This document shows positions 1-12,104 of a stretch of DNA of 64,000 nucleotides, one piece after another. How positions within the stretch are numbered: the stretch's first letter is position 1; each line of letters starts with the position of its first letter. The notes under the pieces are model-generated. The model did not search any database. It saw only the letters and a program-made list of their open reading frames with translations, and had not been told where the DNA came from. Position numbers and translations under genes: made by a program. This DNA is from Branchiostoma floridae (lineage: Eukaryota; Chordata; Leptocardii; Amphioxiformes; Branchiostomatidae): positions 10,166,033 through 10,230,032 of the forward strand of contig NC_049981.1 in assembly GCF_000003815.2 (NCBI RefSeq). The letters run 5' to 3'.

Positions 1-165
1 GGCCGGGAAAGGGAGCGGGCTAAGGAAGGGAGCATGCCGGGAAAGCGAATAAAAAGGGATAAGGGGAAAAAAAAGAAAGGCGAAGGGAAAAGAGGGGAGA
101 GAAAATTAAAGGAGGCCCCCCCCCCCCAAAAAAAGGCCCCTTCCCCAAGACTGCAAGGGAGTCTA
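1..165. other. low-complexity contig edge, probable low-quality sequence
   Basis: The first ~165 bases are purine-rich, then contain runs of C and A (around 114-137), unlike the rest of the window. From about 166 onward the sequence aligns with the G3 intron beginning near 21590, so the break is abrupt. This is best read as a poor contig end or misassembly. Confidence 0.55.
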
Positions 166-351
166 TAACATATGTTACTATTATATTCCATTGTGTTTCG
201 TTATGGCTGCTTCATATTTGTATCTTTGGTGCACTTTGAACGTGTGAGAAACTATCTTCACCCATACTGGCCGAAGAAGCGTGAAAGTTCAGATTTTTCA
301 TGATGAAACAACTCTACTGGAGGAATTCTAACAGTTACTATCGCATGCCAG

Positions 352-3300
352 GTAGGCTTGAAGCGCTGAAAATAAAGGTCGACGCGGTAAAGCTCAAAGT
401 GACCCAAACTTCTCTCACTCTGAACACCATGGCCGAGACAGGGTTTCCTCAGCCAACCCAATCACCAGGTAAGTCACAATTCCAAGTTTGTGATGACAAA
501 ACATAAATTGATTTAGGTTTCGTCCATGGATGCCGCCATGTTTACGCCGCCATGTTTGTTTCCAAAGTTGTCACTTTTTTATGGTAGTATCTTGACAAGT
601 GCTATGAAATGCCTGCCCCTATCCTTAGCATCGTTAGCACTCAAAAACAGTAAATGACTCAGATAATTCTATTTCCATTTCTTAATGTTGGTTAAATAGA
701 TCACAACTATCAACCAGTACTGCAACACATCGAATGTGTATTTTGCACATATCGTCTCTAAACGCTATACTAGTAGCTGCCATATTTCATTGACATACGG
801 TCAGTGATGTCAACATGAGATTTTATTCCATGAGCAGATATCAACATTGCAGAAGGAAAAGAGGCGTTCCAATCAAGCACTATGTGGGGTATGGCTGCCA
901 GCCTTGCTGTAGATGGAAACACTGATGGTGACTACTTCCAGAACTCCTGCACACACACCGAGCAATGGGTGCGCGGTCCCGCCTGGTGGGTGGATCTTGG
1001 ACAATCGTACGACATTGGCAGGTACGAGCAGGACTGGCTAACGATCATCTTCATTAGCATAAATATCATCTTTGGTAAATCATGTAATGAGGAAAATAAA
1101 CTGTTCTCCAACTCAAAGAAGTACACTCACCGGAATTTGCGAACGAATCTATTGGTACAGGTATTCTTCAGCTATCTGACACGTGTGATGTCAGCATTGA
1201 CTTTATAGGACTTTTATGCCGCCCTATAATAGATGGCCTTAACACTGATTTGCTTTGCTATCATTGTCTACAGAGTGGTCATCTTCAACCGCCAAGACTA
1301 CGGTCCGGACCGCCTCAACCCCTTCAACATCCACATCGGGGACTCTAACCAGATCACCTCAAACCCCAAGTGTGGTGGCGATCATGAGATAGACGTGAAC
1401 CAGCCGTCCATTTCCGTTTCCTGCCAGAGTATGACGGGACGGTACGTCGGCGTTCGTCTTCCTGGAGAATACCGAACCCTGACCCTGTGCGAGGTCCAAG
1501 TCTTTTCAGGTGAGACTTTATGATATCTTTCTTATTCTATGGCAATATTGAGTTGTTAGATTCAACGATCTTTTCAACACAAATACTGTCAACTTATTTA
1601 TTTTTGGTGATCTTTTTCAGAAATATTGACCCACTCTCATTTCTCACCCGACTATACTGCTGATGATAAAGCTTTTCTCATGACCACGTGTTGTGAATCT
1701 GGTATTGAAACACTGTGTACGTAACGTCATGTGTGGCTTCGTGTAAAGTGTCTTTCCAAAGGACACAACGTCGGGAGACGGCGAGTATCGAACTCGGGAC
1801 CTCTAGATTCCGAGCCAAACGTTCTACCAGTTACAGTTGTTTTGTTTTACAACGTGGTTGCATCGTAAAAACAAATATCGAAGCTTAAGAATATTCATCT
1901 GAAGGGTCTGTGAATGTTGCTGTAATGAAATTCAACATAAAATTGAGAAAATTTCACTTCTTATCATTTTTTTTAAATCAGGCACATTGCCTAGTGCGGA
2001 GATCAACACCACTCCAGCGCCAGCACCCCGGTAGGCTCATCACCGCTTTGTTGCAAGANNNNNNNNNNNNNNNNNNNNNNNNNNNNNNNNNNNNNNNNNN
2101 NNNNNNNNNNNNNNNNNNNNNNNNNNNNNNNNNNNNNNNNNNNNNNNNNNNNNNNNNNGCATAATCTATATTCAGTGACGTTGACCTCCACGTACTTTCC
2201 GAATGCCACAGGAAATGAGATTCCCGTCCTTTACCACTATCGAACTATAGCCTTTTCTCAATAATCACGCAATTCTGGTTTTCATTTGCACAATTTTCAC
2301 CTATCGATGTTTTTCTCAGCTACGTATCTCACTGGACTTTGTCATGTTCGCGGCCTAAATGAGATTGTTACCCTTGACATTATAATGGAAATATCGATCA
2401 AAACGTACATATGCTACAGTATTGATGACTTTAAATGTGAACTAAAAAGAATTACGTTACTGACTATGGAATATCACGTAGAACGTGCAAGTATAGACTA
2501 GAAAGACAAGATAACACTTTAAGCATAAAAAGATTCGATGTTTATCGATATCATTCGTGTGTCAAATCGCCTGGCCGCAGCGACACCACCAACGTACAGC
2601 AGCTTCATTACATTGTTTTCGAATTTTCAACAAGGTCCGACAACACTTCCGCAAGTTGCTGGATACACTGTACGAGCCGGAGACTGTCGTGGGAACGACA
2701 TCTGGTCCATCGCCGGTGAGGGCCTGACTCTGTCCCAGTGTGCCAGCCGGTGCAGCGGCAGCTCCCAGTGTGTGGCTTTTCAGTTCTCCAACGGAAACTG
2801 TTACCCGAAAACTGCGACCTGTAGTTCGCCCATCACTGACAACCCCCCTGACACCTTCTACGACAAGGAAGCAGGTGATTGTATTCTCTCAACTCATCTG
2901 TCACCACCTCACATTACCAGTCACCGCCTCATCTCACCAGTCACCACCTAACCTCACCAACCACCACCTCACATTACCAGTCACCACCTCACCCCGCCTC
3001 AACAGTCACCACCTCACCAGTCACCATATCACCTTACCAGTCACCACCTCACCAGTCACCCACCACCAGTCACAAACTCACCGGTCACCCACCTCACCAA
3101 TCATAACGGTCACTTCACCGGTCACCACCCCACATTACCAGTCACCACCCCACATTACCAGTCACCACCTCACCTCACAAGTCACCACCTCACCTTACCA
3201 TCCACCATCTCGCATTACTAGTCACCAACTCACTAGTCACCAGGTCACCTCACCAGTCACCACCTCACCTCCCGAATTACCATCTCACCTCACAAGTCAC

Positions 3301-6300
3301 CACCTCACCTTACCATCCACCACCTCGCATTACTAGTCACCACCTCACTAGTCACCAGGTCACCTCACTAGCCACCACGTGCACCTCACCTCCCGAATTA
3401 CCACCTCACCTTACCAGTCACTTCAAAACATCCATTTTTGATGTTATGCAGAATCTATCCCTGATTTTAAACCTTCTAAACTTTCGCCGTGTCACGAACT
3501 TTTTTAACACACATCAGTCTTTCTTTCGATATTTAATCGAAAAGTTTTCTCTCTTGTTCACTTACAGGGTCGTTGAGTACAGTTGGGTATACAGAACGAG
3601 CGGGGTCCTTCTACAAAGTCTTCAGGACGAGGAAGGACCACACCAGTGCTCAGCAGACGTGTGAGACAGACGGGGGCCATCTGGCTGTTGTTAATACTGA
3701 AGCTCTCAACAACTTCATCGTAGGCTTGATTTCAGACTTTGAAGATTTCTGGATCGGGCTCAGTGGTGGAGACGTGAGTGGAAACTTTCTATTTATCTAA
3801 TATCTAACGCTTGTTCACCTTTATCCCTAGGGGTAACCTATATCCGTTGTTTTAAACAGTTATTAGGGATATCAAGTTCCCGGACAGAGATATAACAGCC
3901 CATTTATTTCTAATATCTTGCAATTTCAAACCATCATCCGTCGACATGATCCTATGACCCCTGTTTTTAAAAACAACGAATATAGGTGACTTCGCGATAA
4001 AGATGAACAGGCGTTGATTACACGACTGTGAACTTAAGTCACCATTTCCTATATTTGAATTTTTTGTTTGTTTTCTTAAACGTTTGCAGTCTTCACCTTA
4101 TTTAATCAACGTACCAGAATTGTAGTATGTAGTATGGTGGTCATGGAAATGTAAAGGTTTGAAACAGAGGATAAAAGATTGTTGACATATGTTCCTCGGA
4201 AAATGACCCGTGAGTCGTGGAAATCACTTCCGGGTTCGTTCGTGTTTTGTGTCCAGGAGTTTGGAACGTTTGGTGGCCTTCTTCACCCTTGATATCTTTG
4301 TTTCAAAAATGCAAATAGATGTGTGTTACAAGTATTGTTTGAGCTTAAATGATGTGGGGTTGTGAGATAGAGATGTGATAGTTACCTTCGCCAAGAACGT
4401 TATATTTTGGGTAGCGTTTGTATGTGTGTGTGTTTGTAGAATACCACCATTACTCGAGAACGCCTGGATGGATTGTATTGATATTCGGTACGTGAGTAGG
4501 TCTTGTTGAAACCTGAAAACGATTAGATTTGGGGTCCCCTAGCGGCCTGTTACGGTACTGCAGCGGAACTTCCTTGTTTGATATCTCGAGTTCTGGACAT
4601 GTTGTGGCTATGAATTGTAAGTGGTAGACAGCTCTTGTAAAATCTATGAGAAGCATTTACATTATTAGCTCACCCTTCACTCACAAGAGAACCCCTTTTG
4701 ACAGCAATGCTCTCTGAACATAAATCGCCAGGAGAATGGAATACGACTATTAGAATATAAATAACAGCAATCCTTAATACTTATAAACAATAAAACCGTC
4801 GCCATGGCAATAATTTTAATTGCCACACTTTTTTTTATTCTTTCTCAGACTGACGGCAATTGGAGGTGGGCAGACGGAACCAGATTGGGAGTCGGTTGTG
4901 CCTTCACTAACTGGGCACCGTACGAACCAAGTGATAACAATGGACAAAACTGTGTGCAAATGTGGTCCGCATACGACTATAAGTGGGACGACGACTTTTG
5001 CTACCGCCAGAAATATTTCATTTGCCAAATAGGTACGTATTCAGAATAGAAATTGCCCAGGGCGGAATTACTAAAGTTGACGTTACATGATGCAATCATT
5101 TCATCACCTAAATCGTTTGTCCTCAACAACGAGTAAAATAACAATACATGTATGGACAAACCCGAGGTCGTATCATGTTGATATGCTAACCGACCAGTTA
5201 CGACTCCGTTTACAGGATATATACATAAAAGAATGGCATTCTTCCTTCCAGACTAACTCAAAACTTTCCATTTATTCTACGCTAAAGGAAAGAAACGGAC
5301 AAAAGAAGTATCTTTCGAATGTACAGTTTTGAACTTCGTAGAGCAATTACAAAGATGAGAATCTGTAGTCACGAACTAAATATAGAAGTCGGAAGATACA
5401 CTAAAATTCCCCGTGACCAGAGGTTTTGTCCATTCTGCCCAAATGAGATCGAAGACGAACGTCACTTTGTTATGGAATGTTCTCGATATAATGACAAACG
5501 TACAGATCTGTTCACATTACTTTTCGCTTGCTCTAAAGAATTTGCTACTCTCTTTTCGATAGATAAACTCAACTTCATTCTGAGAGGCGATAATCCACAC
5601 TGTATAAGTAGGCAAATATATCCACGAATGTTTATACCATAGAATCAATAGTGTAAATGACAAGCTAGACTTTATTTGTTGATTTATTCATACCTATAAA
5701 TATCCATATATCTGTGTTTAGTTGTACTGTAAGTAGCTGTTATACACGTAGACCTTACGAAAGTCGCTTTCCTTTTATTTGTCGTGTCTCAATAAAGATT
5801 TGTATATTTTTATCTTTAGGTTCTGGAGAGGAAGGCAGCTGCAACGAGAATATGGGTAAGCCTTCAGCGTCATTTATGTCTGACGTAAATATTTCTTGCA
5901 AATTTCAGACGCGTAAATGATGCCATAGAAAGGATATTTCCGTTAATGTATCAAAACTAATCTTGTATTAACTTAGAGAGCCATTTGAAGTAACAGTTAG
6001 CACTATGTGTGCGGACAATTATTCCTTAATATTTTTTTCTTTAATCTAGTTGAAGTAAAAAGTATTTCGAAGCTTGGAGCTTCTTTAAGTAGGGTCGTGG
6101 GACCGGTGGAAGATTCGGGTCAGATCTCTTATGATGAAATGAAAGGAGCTTTGTTTTGGAAGGATCGAAGGTCACAAGCCACTGATTACCCCACACAACT
6201 GTATGATCATTTTCTTTGAGAAAATATTATCAAAATCTCGCCTTTGTGCAACATGGCATCATTTCAAGACCATCTCTTGCCATGATCATGCACTATTAAA

Positions 6301-6714
6301 TACTATTTGTCACAATTGTGTCGCAATTTGAATAAAGCCAAAGATTTGTCACAAAAATTGGTTCATCCGTTCTTTAAAACTATCTAGGAAGAACATTAAC
6401 ATAGGAATTTACCTTCATGTTTGGTATGCTCATGATCGATACGTGTTGCATGCGTGTTTTTGCATCTACCAGAATCTTGCCAGGTTGCGAATGGGGCGTC
6501 CTACCGAGGAACAGTCGCTGTGACTGTGGCAGGCAAGACGTGTCAGCGCTGGGACAGTCAGACACCGCATGGACACGACAGGACACCCGCTAATTATCCT
6601 GAAGGCGGACTGGTGGACAACTACTGCCGGAATCCGGACGGCTGGTACGCAATTTGGTGCTACACCACCGACCCCAGCCAGAGATGGGACTATTGTGACG
6701 TGCCAGTCTGTTAA
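352..6714 (+). CDS. G1: F-type lectin / PAN / C-type lectin / kringle protein, 5' partial
   Basis: Secreted chimeric lectin missing its signal-peptide exon, which lies before the window. Exons: 352-468 coiled coil; 838-1021 and 1274-1509 F-type lectin domain; 1982-2030 Thr/Pro linker; 2635-2874 PAN/apple with six Cys; 3568-3773 and 4849-5032 C-type lectin domain; 5820-5855 acidic linker; 6473-6714 kringle with six Cys and a TAA stop. All introns are GT-AG and module boundaries are phase 1. The FLD shows the R-x-D-x4-R fucose-site pattern (RQDYGPDR) but lacks the vicinal CysCys found in G2 and G4-G6. The CTLD has EPS instead of EPN, with a WDD motif. The linker exon is 49 nt against 48 in paralogues, which shifts the frame unless it is skipped or the base is an error next to the N gap. 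The kringle has PDGW at its putative lysine site. Fucose binding is inferred from the family. Confidence 0.8.
1715..1850 (-). repeat. tRNA-like SINE fragment in G1 FLD-linker intron
   Basis: Read on the - strand this has an A-box-like ggtagaacg stretch and a B-box-like gagttcgatactc, the layout of a tRNA-derived SINE head. Homologous copies occur at the same intron position in G3 and in both halves of G4, so it predates those duplications. Confidence 0.55.
2059..2158. other. assembly gap of 100 N
   Basis: Exactly 100 N, the usual placeholder for a gap of unknown size. It falls in the intron between the linker and PAN exons of G1. The sequence resuming at 2159 matches the G4 intron near 41108. 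Confidence 0.99.
2886..3424 (+). repeat. minisatellite, cacctcaccagtcac type, in G1 PAN-CTLD intron
   Basis: About 540 bp of imperfect tandem units built from caccacctcac and caccagtcac. It starts just after the PAN donor and ends about 140 bp before the CTLD exon. Related arrays occupy the same intron in G3 and G4. Pro/Thr/Ser-rich open frames across it are translation artefacts. Confidence 0.9.
4386..4650 (+). repeat. dispersed repeat in G1 CTLD intron
   Basis: The segment containing gtgagtaggtcttg through aagtggtagacagctcttg is repeated, diverged, at about 48855-49015 downstream of the G5 FLD. It starts with accttcgcca; the matching end ggcgaaggt appears elsewhere in the window (16991, 24504), suggesting a dispersed non-autonomous element. 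Confidence 0.5.
5095..5800 (+). mobile_element. 5'-truncated non-LTR retrotransposon (LINE) fragment in G1 intron
   Basis: Two frames (about 5110-5330 and 5319-5640) together encode the C-terminal end of a LINE reverse-transcriptase ORF, including FCPFC...EDERHF...CSRY, a zinc-ribbon-like motif downstream of many RT domains. A frameshift near 5325 separates them. The paralogous G2 intron is only 133 bp and lacks the insert. An aataaa lies at 5791. Confidence 0.7.
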
Positions 6715-8384
6715 GGTAAGGTCTGAATCTGTATGCTTACATGTTGGCTAATGTTTGTATCTTCTATGATTTTCGTTCAACTCCATGTAACGTTATACTA
6801 TATCATGTCTTCTTGAGATCTGGCTTGTGACACCGTAAGGAGTAACAATGGTAGATTCGGACACCTCCAATTATGGGGGAGCTAAGAAAAATTGTCTTCT
6901 CTATACAGTGCCTGAAGTTGGATAATCGACCATTCAGTGGAACATAGATTTTCATTTATCCTCAATGATGTATTATCTGTTTTTGTCTAGGATGACGCGG
7001 TGGATGATCTCAATACTTCGCATGTATACATCCGGGTCTTCGTGGTTTGCATTAAAATTCCCGGCCGTGTACGATCTGCCATGCCACTATAGACCTAGTG
7101 ATTATTTTGTTTATTCTAGTTAGAAGGCTTCATTTCTAAGTGTTTAAGTCAGATCTAGAGGAACTAATCTTCTGACAAGCTTCCCAGGGTATGGTCATCT
7201 TGAAATCAACTCAGTTGTTCGTAAAAATCTGAAAAAAATTGAGATATTTGAATATCAAGTGACTGTATGCCTTTACCTCTGTACCGAATTTCAACTCATT
7301 CCATGACATTACTTTATGAAGCACCCTCGTACGTTAGATTTGCACAGTATGATATAAGTGACACATGTTAGTGAAGCAAAAACACAGCAAGCATTTAAGT
7401 AACATTGCACCTGAGTTAAGTTCTTTTTTTGCCGTGATATTATTTCGATGTATATGAACGTGTGCATGTGACTAACGAGTAAATAATTGTGCTCAAAATT
7501 CAAACTTTAGAACACCTGTGCGTTTTCCGAATACCTTAAGGTATGCTGCAGTATAGGATTTTGTCCAACATTGTTGTGAAATTGGTGACATTGGTATAGA
7601 TGTATGAATGTTATAAACAACTAACGTTTATGTACCATCGGTCGCCGTAAAGTTGAAGTAAAACTTAACATTTGTTGACTGTATAGTAGGTATTACCTTG
7701 AGTTATTATCATAAGTGTATGGGTGGGTGTATTATGGTGTACATATATATGAAGGAACAATAAATCAACATAACATGCCACGCTTAACAGTCTTCCATTC
7801 TAAACCCTATCTAGCTCCGGTCTAAGTGGGAAAGGGAATTGATCGAGCAGCCTTCGTAACCCCTGCTTGGTCTATGGGGAAACCCTGCTTATCCTACTGG
7901 GTCAGTTCGTCCTCACTCTTAGTGAGCATTTGAGCTGGTCTCATGATGTTTCTGACTTACATGCTGCTACAGTTATTATGGAATTCCAAACCTTTCAGTG
8001 GCCTTAGGGTCGTAACCTTGAAGCGACATTCGGGTCTTGTTACATGATAAGCAATCAATGGACACATCTTTTCCTTTTATCACGAACCTTTTCAGTGCAA
8101 ACGACATCAAGCTGAGTACGTAACTTCATTTAGAGCCAGTTCGTCAGCTTCCATTAACGCAAAGTCAACGAACAATGTACAGATTATTGAATTTACTTCT
8201 CACTGACCAGTGCTTACACCTGGTGTTAGGTCGTAGACCAGACCAGCCACTTTTAAAGAAAATCTCAGTTTTGCCATCGACCGAACTTCTGGGGCAATGA
8301 TTGGTATGAAAACGACATAAGCTCGGTTCAAGCAGTAACTTCTCGAGCTTTTCGACCAAAAAGGAGCAAATCAAAATATCAAGA
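6715..8384. other. G1-G2 intergenic region / G1 3' UTR
   Basis: No coding exon seen. An ancestral donor (ggtaagg) follows the G1 stop immediately. Around 6990-7080 there is sequence similar to the G5 3' flank near 49825-49900 (gacgc.gtgg...catc.gggtc.tcgtggttt), consistent with homologous 3' UTRs. Confidence 0.6.
7759..7764 (+). terminator. candidate poly(A) signal of G1
   Basis: An aataaa hexamer about 1.04 kb after the G1 stop. G5 has one at a similar distance. No transcript evidence is available. Confidence 0.35.
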
Positions 8385-9647
8385 ATGGGAGACAAGACAT
8401 GTGTCCGAGCGGCCCTGGTGTTATTGCTGCTTTACGTTCTGTGGTTGGGGAGGGGAGATTCCGCCATAACAGTGCAACAAGCTAAGCAACTGAAAGGTAT
8501 CGTTCTCTCTACGTTCCATTCATTAAGAGTGCATTAATTTTAAGTAGTACAATGGAAATGCTGAGCCTCAAAGACTACACTATGTGTAATATACGTTCTA
8601 AAGAAATTATCACTGTGCCATACTGGAGTTAATGCCACTTTTCAAGAAAAGTTAACCCACTACATGTGTAGGAACGGGCAGATGACCTCTGTACGTACAC
8701 GTCGATGAATGTTAGAAATCAAGCTAATAATATAACAATGAAACAATTACTCAAGCAACTGGATACAATTTAGAACGGTCAAGCATTTCATACAGCATAT
8801 GAATCCACTCTCTTTTAAATTATCGTTAGCATCCACTTGGTCTCGTCAGTCTTTCTCAGTCACTAACGAAAGACACTGGATACGTTTGATACGCGATACT
8901 GATCATATCCCTCGAGTATCTCGGTTGTAGCATAGTCAAAAACACGAGTCTATTAGAGTATAACGCAATAATGCAGTAACGCTGACAGCTTTTATTTCTG
9001 CAATGTTACAGACAGAATCGAAAGGTTGAAATCAAGGATCGATGCGGTCAACCAAAAATTGACCCGAACTACTGGAACCCTGAACAACATGGCGGAGACA
9101 GGGTTCCCTGAGGTCCCGGATGTTCCCACACCCGGTAAGGCTCATCATCGCTTTGTTTGCAAGATGGCTGCATCTGCATCGTAAAACGAAATGTAGAAGT
9201 TATAATACCGAAATTTGAAACAAATAAAGTAATAACTTTACTACTTATCTTTTTTATTGACATGTTTATATATTTTCTATGGCAGATATCAACATCGCTA
9301 GAGGGAAGCAGGCTTTTCAATCAACCGTGGTAGAGTGCAAGGTTGCTGGCCTTGTCGTGGACGGGAACACTAATACCGACTACTACGCTGGCTCCTGTCA
9401 ACACAACGATATCAACGAACACAATCCTAGTTGGTGGGTGGATCTCGGAAAATCATTTATGATTAACAGGTATGTGTCATCGAGTTTAAAACGAAAAGAA
9501 ACGTAACTTCTACGTCGATGAATGTTAGCAATATCTCACACCTCACCTCACCTAGTCCTATCCTCATCAGGAGGGTTGGGGACCATGGTTGCCTCAAGCA
9601 CAAGCCTTCTCCGTCCATCCCAGCAATATCTATTCAAATCTAAATTT

Positions 9648-9790
9648 GTCTTCACCTCCTTTGCATATCAATTCATACTGAAGGCATAAAACCTGCTCTT
9701 TAAAAGAACTAATATCACTGACGTGAACGACAGTGCACGTGGATGCTATTTGAAACGTATGGCCGTTTCCAAAATCATAATTTTTTTATG
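9648..9790 (+). repeat. dispersed repeat in G2 FLD intron
   Basis: Sequence beginning cttcacctcctttgcatatc recurs with divergence at about 61338-61480 in the PAXIP1 intron, and its later part resembles 56480-56560 in G6. It is interspersed and carries no coding signal. Confidence 0.5.
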
Positions 9791-10443
9791 CAGGTGCTTG
9801 AATAAATGTTACAAAGTTGGAAAACATAAGTAATGTTACTAGGTCTAGGTTCAACCGGAGATCTGGACCACTTCAAGTAGTTTTGATTTTTTAAGATAAA
9901 TGGTACTTGCTTTAGACCATTTATGGTTAATATCTTTTAAAATCTACTATAGTTTATAAGGTTGACATGGCCTTGAGCATTTTCGTTCAATGACCATTGA
10001 CAGTTACGCTGGGGACGTGTACAAATATTTTGGACTTATGTACCTATTCTTGAATTATCTATCTAGGGTAGTCATCTTCAACCGCCAGGACTGTTGTTCG
10101 GAACGGCTCAACCCCTTCAACATCCACATCGGGGAGTCTAACCAGGTCGTCACGAATCCAAAGTGTGTGATCATCAAATCGACCTCAGTCAGCCGTCCAT
10201 TTCCGTTTCCTGTCAAGGGATGACGGGACGGTACGTCGGCGTCCTTCTTCCTGGTTCTTCCCGAACCCTCACCCTGTGCGAGGTCCAAGTCTTTTCAGGT
10301 GGGACTTTACGATACATATTTTATCATAGCAATACTGAGTTATTGGATTCAAAAGATAAACTACCTTTTCAACACAAGTGCTGTCCTTTCAATGACTGTT
10401 TTGTGGCCCACTCTCATTTCTCACTAGACTCCTGATATTAAAA

Positions 10444-11414
10444 CCCTCAAGCACCCGACCTTTTTTTGCGACTAAAATGACCGAGTGGGGTCCAAACGGA
10501 CCCCAAAATGTTTTGTTCATAAAATCTCAGTACCATTTCTTACCGGTAATCATTGTATATACATTGCTTCGTCAATGAAAGAGAAAGATTTTGAGATGTT
10601 AAGGTGTTGCTAATTCCAACTCATTATCATAATTTATGCAAAAGTTCAGAAGGACCACGTTTTGCACTAAACCTATTCCGAACAGAAAGGGGAATTTTGA
10701 GGCCCTCAGCAACATTTATGTCACATAACTCATGAACGGCTAGAGCTAAAGCTACGAAACTTGGTAATTTATCACAAAATATTGTTCGCAAAAGTTTTGG
10801 TCAATAAAGTAAGTTTATCATTTTTTGGGGTTGCCATGGCAACCATATTCTAACAGGCATATTTTTGACAAAATTTGACAATTTCAATTTAAACAAGGTT
10901 TTCTTGGTAAACTACACCTGTTTTCTGACAACAATTAAATTCTATGAAATTCAATGTAATTTTCATGACTTAAAATTCATAATTTATGCTAATTTCATGA
11001 CGTCATTGTTCAAAATCCAAGATGGCCGCCCTGATTTGGCAAATGACGTCATAATGTCGTCTTATTACATGTTGATGACACAGAAAGGTTTGTGATGATT
11101 TAAGTTTACATTCTTATTGTTGTCTGAAAGTTTGGTAGTCATACTATAAGTGGTTAAGGAGTTAGCCTCCAAAGTTTGTTTTAAAAACTGCACATTTTTG
11201 CTGGGGTCCGTTTGGACCCCAGAGGGACTGAACACAAACTTTCTTTATAATTTCCACATCATTGTACCAATCTTTGCGAAAACGTAGGAGAAGGTATAAG
11301 ACATATTGACTGACAAAGTCACGGAAGGATTTTTTCTTCAGATCAAAAATGTTCAAATGCCACTTCAAAATGTACGCCTGGGGTCCAAATGGACCCCACT
11401 CGGGTGTTTGAGGG
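10444..11414. mobile_element. non-autonomous TTAA-flanked DNA transposon (piggyBac-like)
   Basis: A 971-bp element bounded by ccctcaagcaccc and its near inverse gggtgtttgaggg, with ttaaaa immediately outside both ends (10438-10443 and 11415-11420). TTAA target duplication and ends starting CCC are typical of piggyBac-type elements. Sub-terminal ggggtccaaacggacccc palindromes occur near both ends. No transposase frame is present. It lies in the G2 intron where G1, G3 and G4 have no such insert. Confidence 0.65.
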
Positions 11415-12063
11415 TTAAAAGTCAGATTTCCATAAAGGCCCTTTTGACTCACCACTAATGTCACAGTGGTCAGTGGTCTTTGCTTGCCTTCATAAAAAAC
11501 TGCATGTAGAGGGGTAAATCAACACAAATTTACGTCTTTCTTCCGCTATCTGGTTGAATTCGAAAAGCGGCCTGCGGTCCGATTTTGCTTTCTCTTGAAT
11601 AGAAGATTCATACAAACAAACAAAATGTACCATCTAGATTAATGACGTTGCTCCTTTCTATTTTTGTTCTTTGAAGAACTTGTCAGCACTATCGCTGGGT
11701 ATACAGAACGAGCGGGGTCCTTCTACAAAGTCTTCAGGACCAGAAAGGACCACAACAGTGCTCAGCAGACGTGTGAGCTGAGGCAGACGGAGGCCATCTG
11801 GCTGTTGTTAATACTGAGGCTCTCAATAACTTCATCGTAGACTTGATTTCAGACCCTGACGACTTCTGGATTGGGCTCAATGATAATCAGGTAAGCAGAA
11901 AATTACTAATTATTCAATATATATGTATGTATATCTATATAATATATATGGTTAGCTTACTACATTGTAATTCTGGATGAAAGAATTATGTTAGCCCTTA
12001 TGTTAGCCCTTATGTTAAGCTTTATTCTATAGCTCTATTTTGCACTTTGTATAATAGTTGTTT

Positions 12064-12104
12064 CCATATATTGTACCGTGTACAATTGTCGTGAAATGAA
12101 GTTC
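12064..12104 (+). repeat. solo LINE 3' tail in G2 CTLD intron
   Basis: Contains ttgtaccgtgtacaattgt and a tgaaatgaagttc end, matching the 3' tail of the LINE fragments at 38250-38305 and 55478-55525 and, inverted, at 30631. The core ttgtac..gtacaa can form a hairpin. No coding part remains. Confidence 0.55.

Noticed and set aside
1775-1840. Possible functional tRNA gene on the - strand
   Set aside because: A- and B-box-like motifs are present, but no proper cloverleaf or acceptor stem can be drawn and there are four intronic copies, so it is treated as a SINE.
2886-3424. Possible CRISPR-like array
   Set aside because: Units are contiguous and degenerate with no unique spacers, and the context is a eukaryotic intron.
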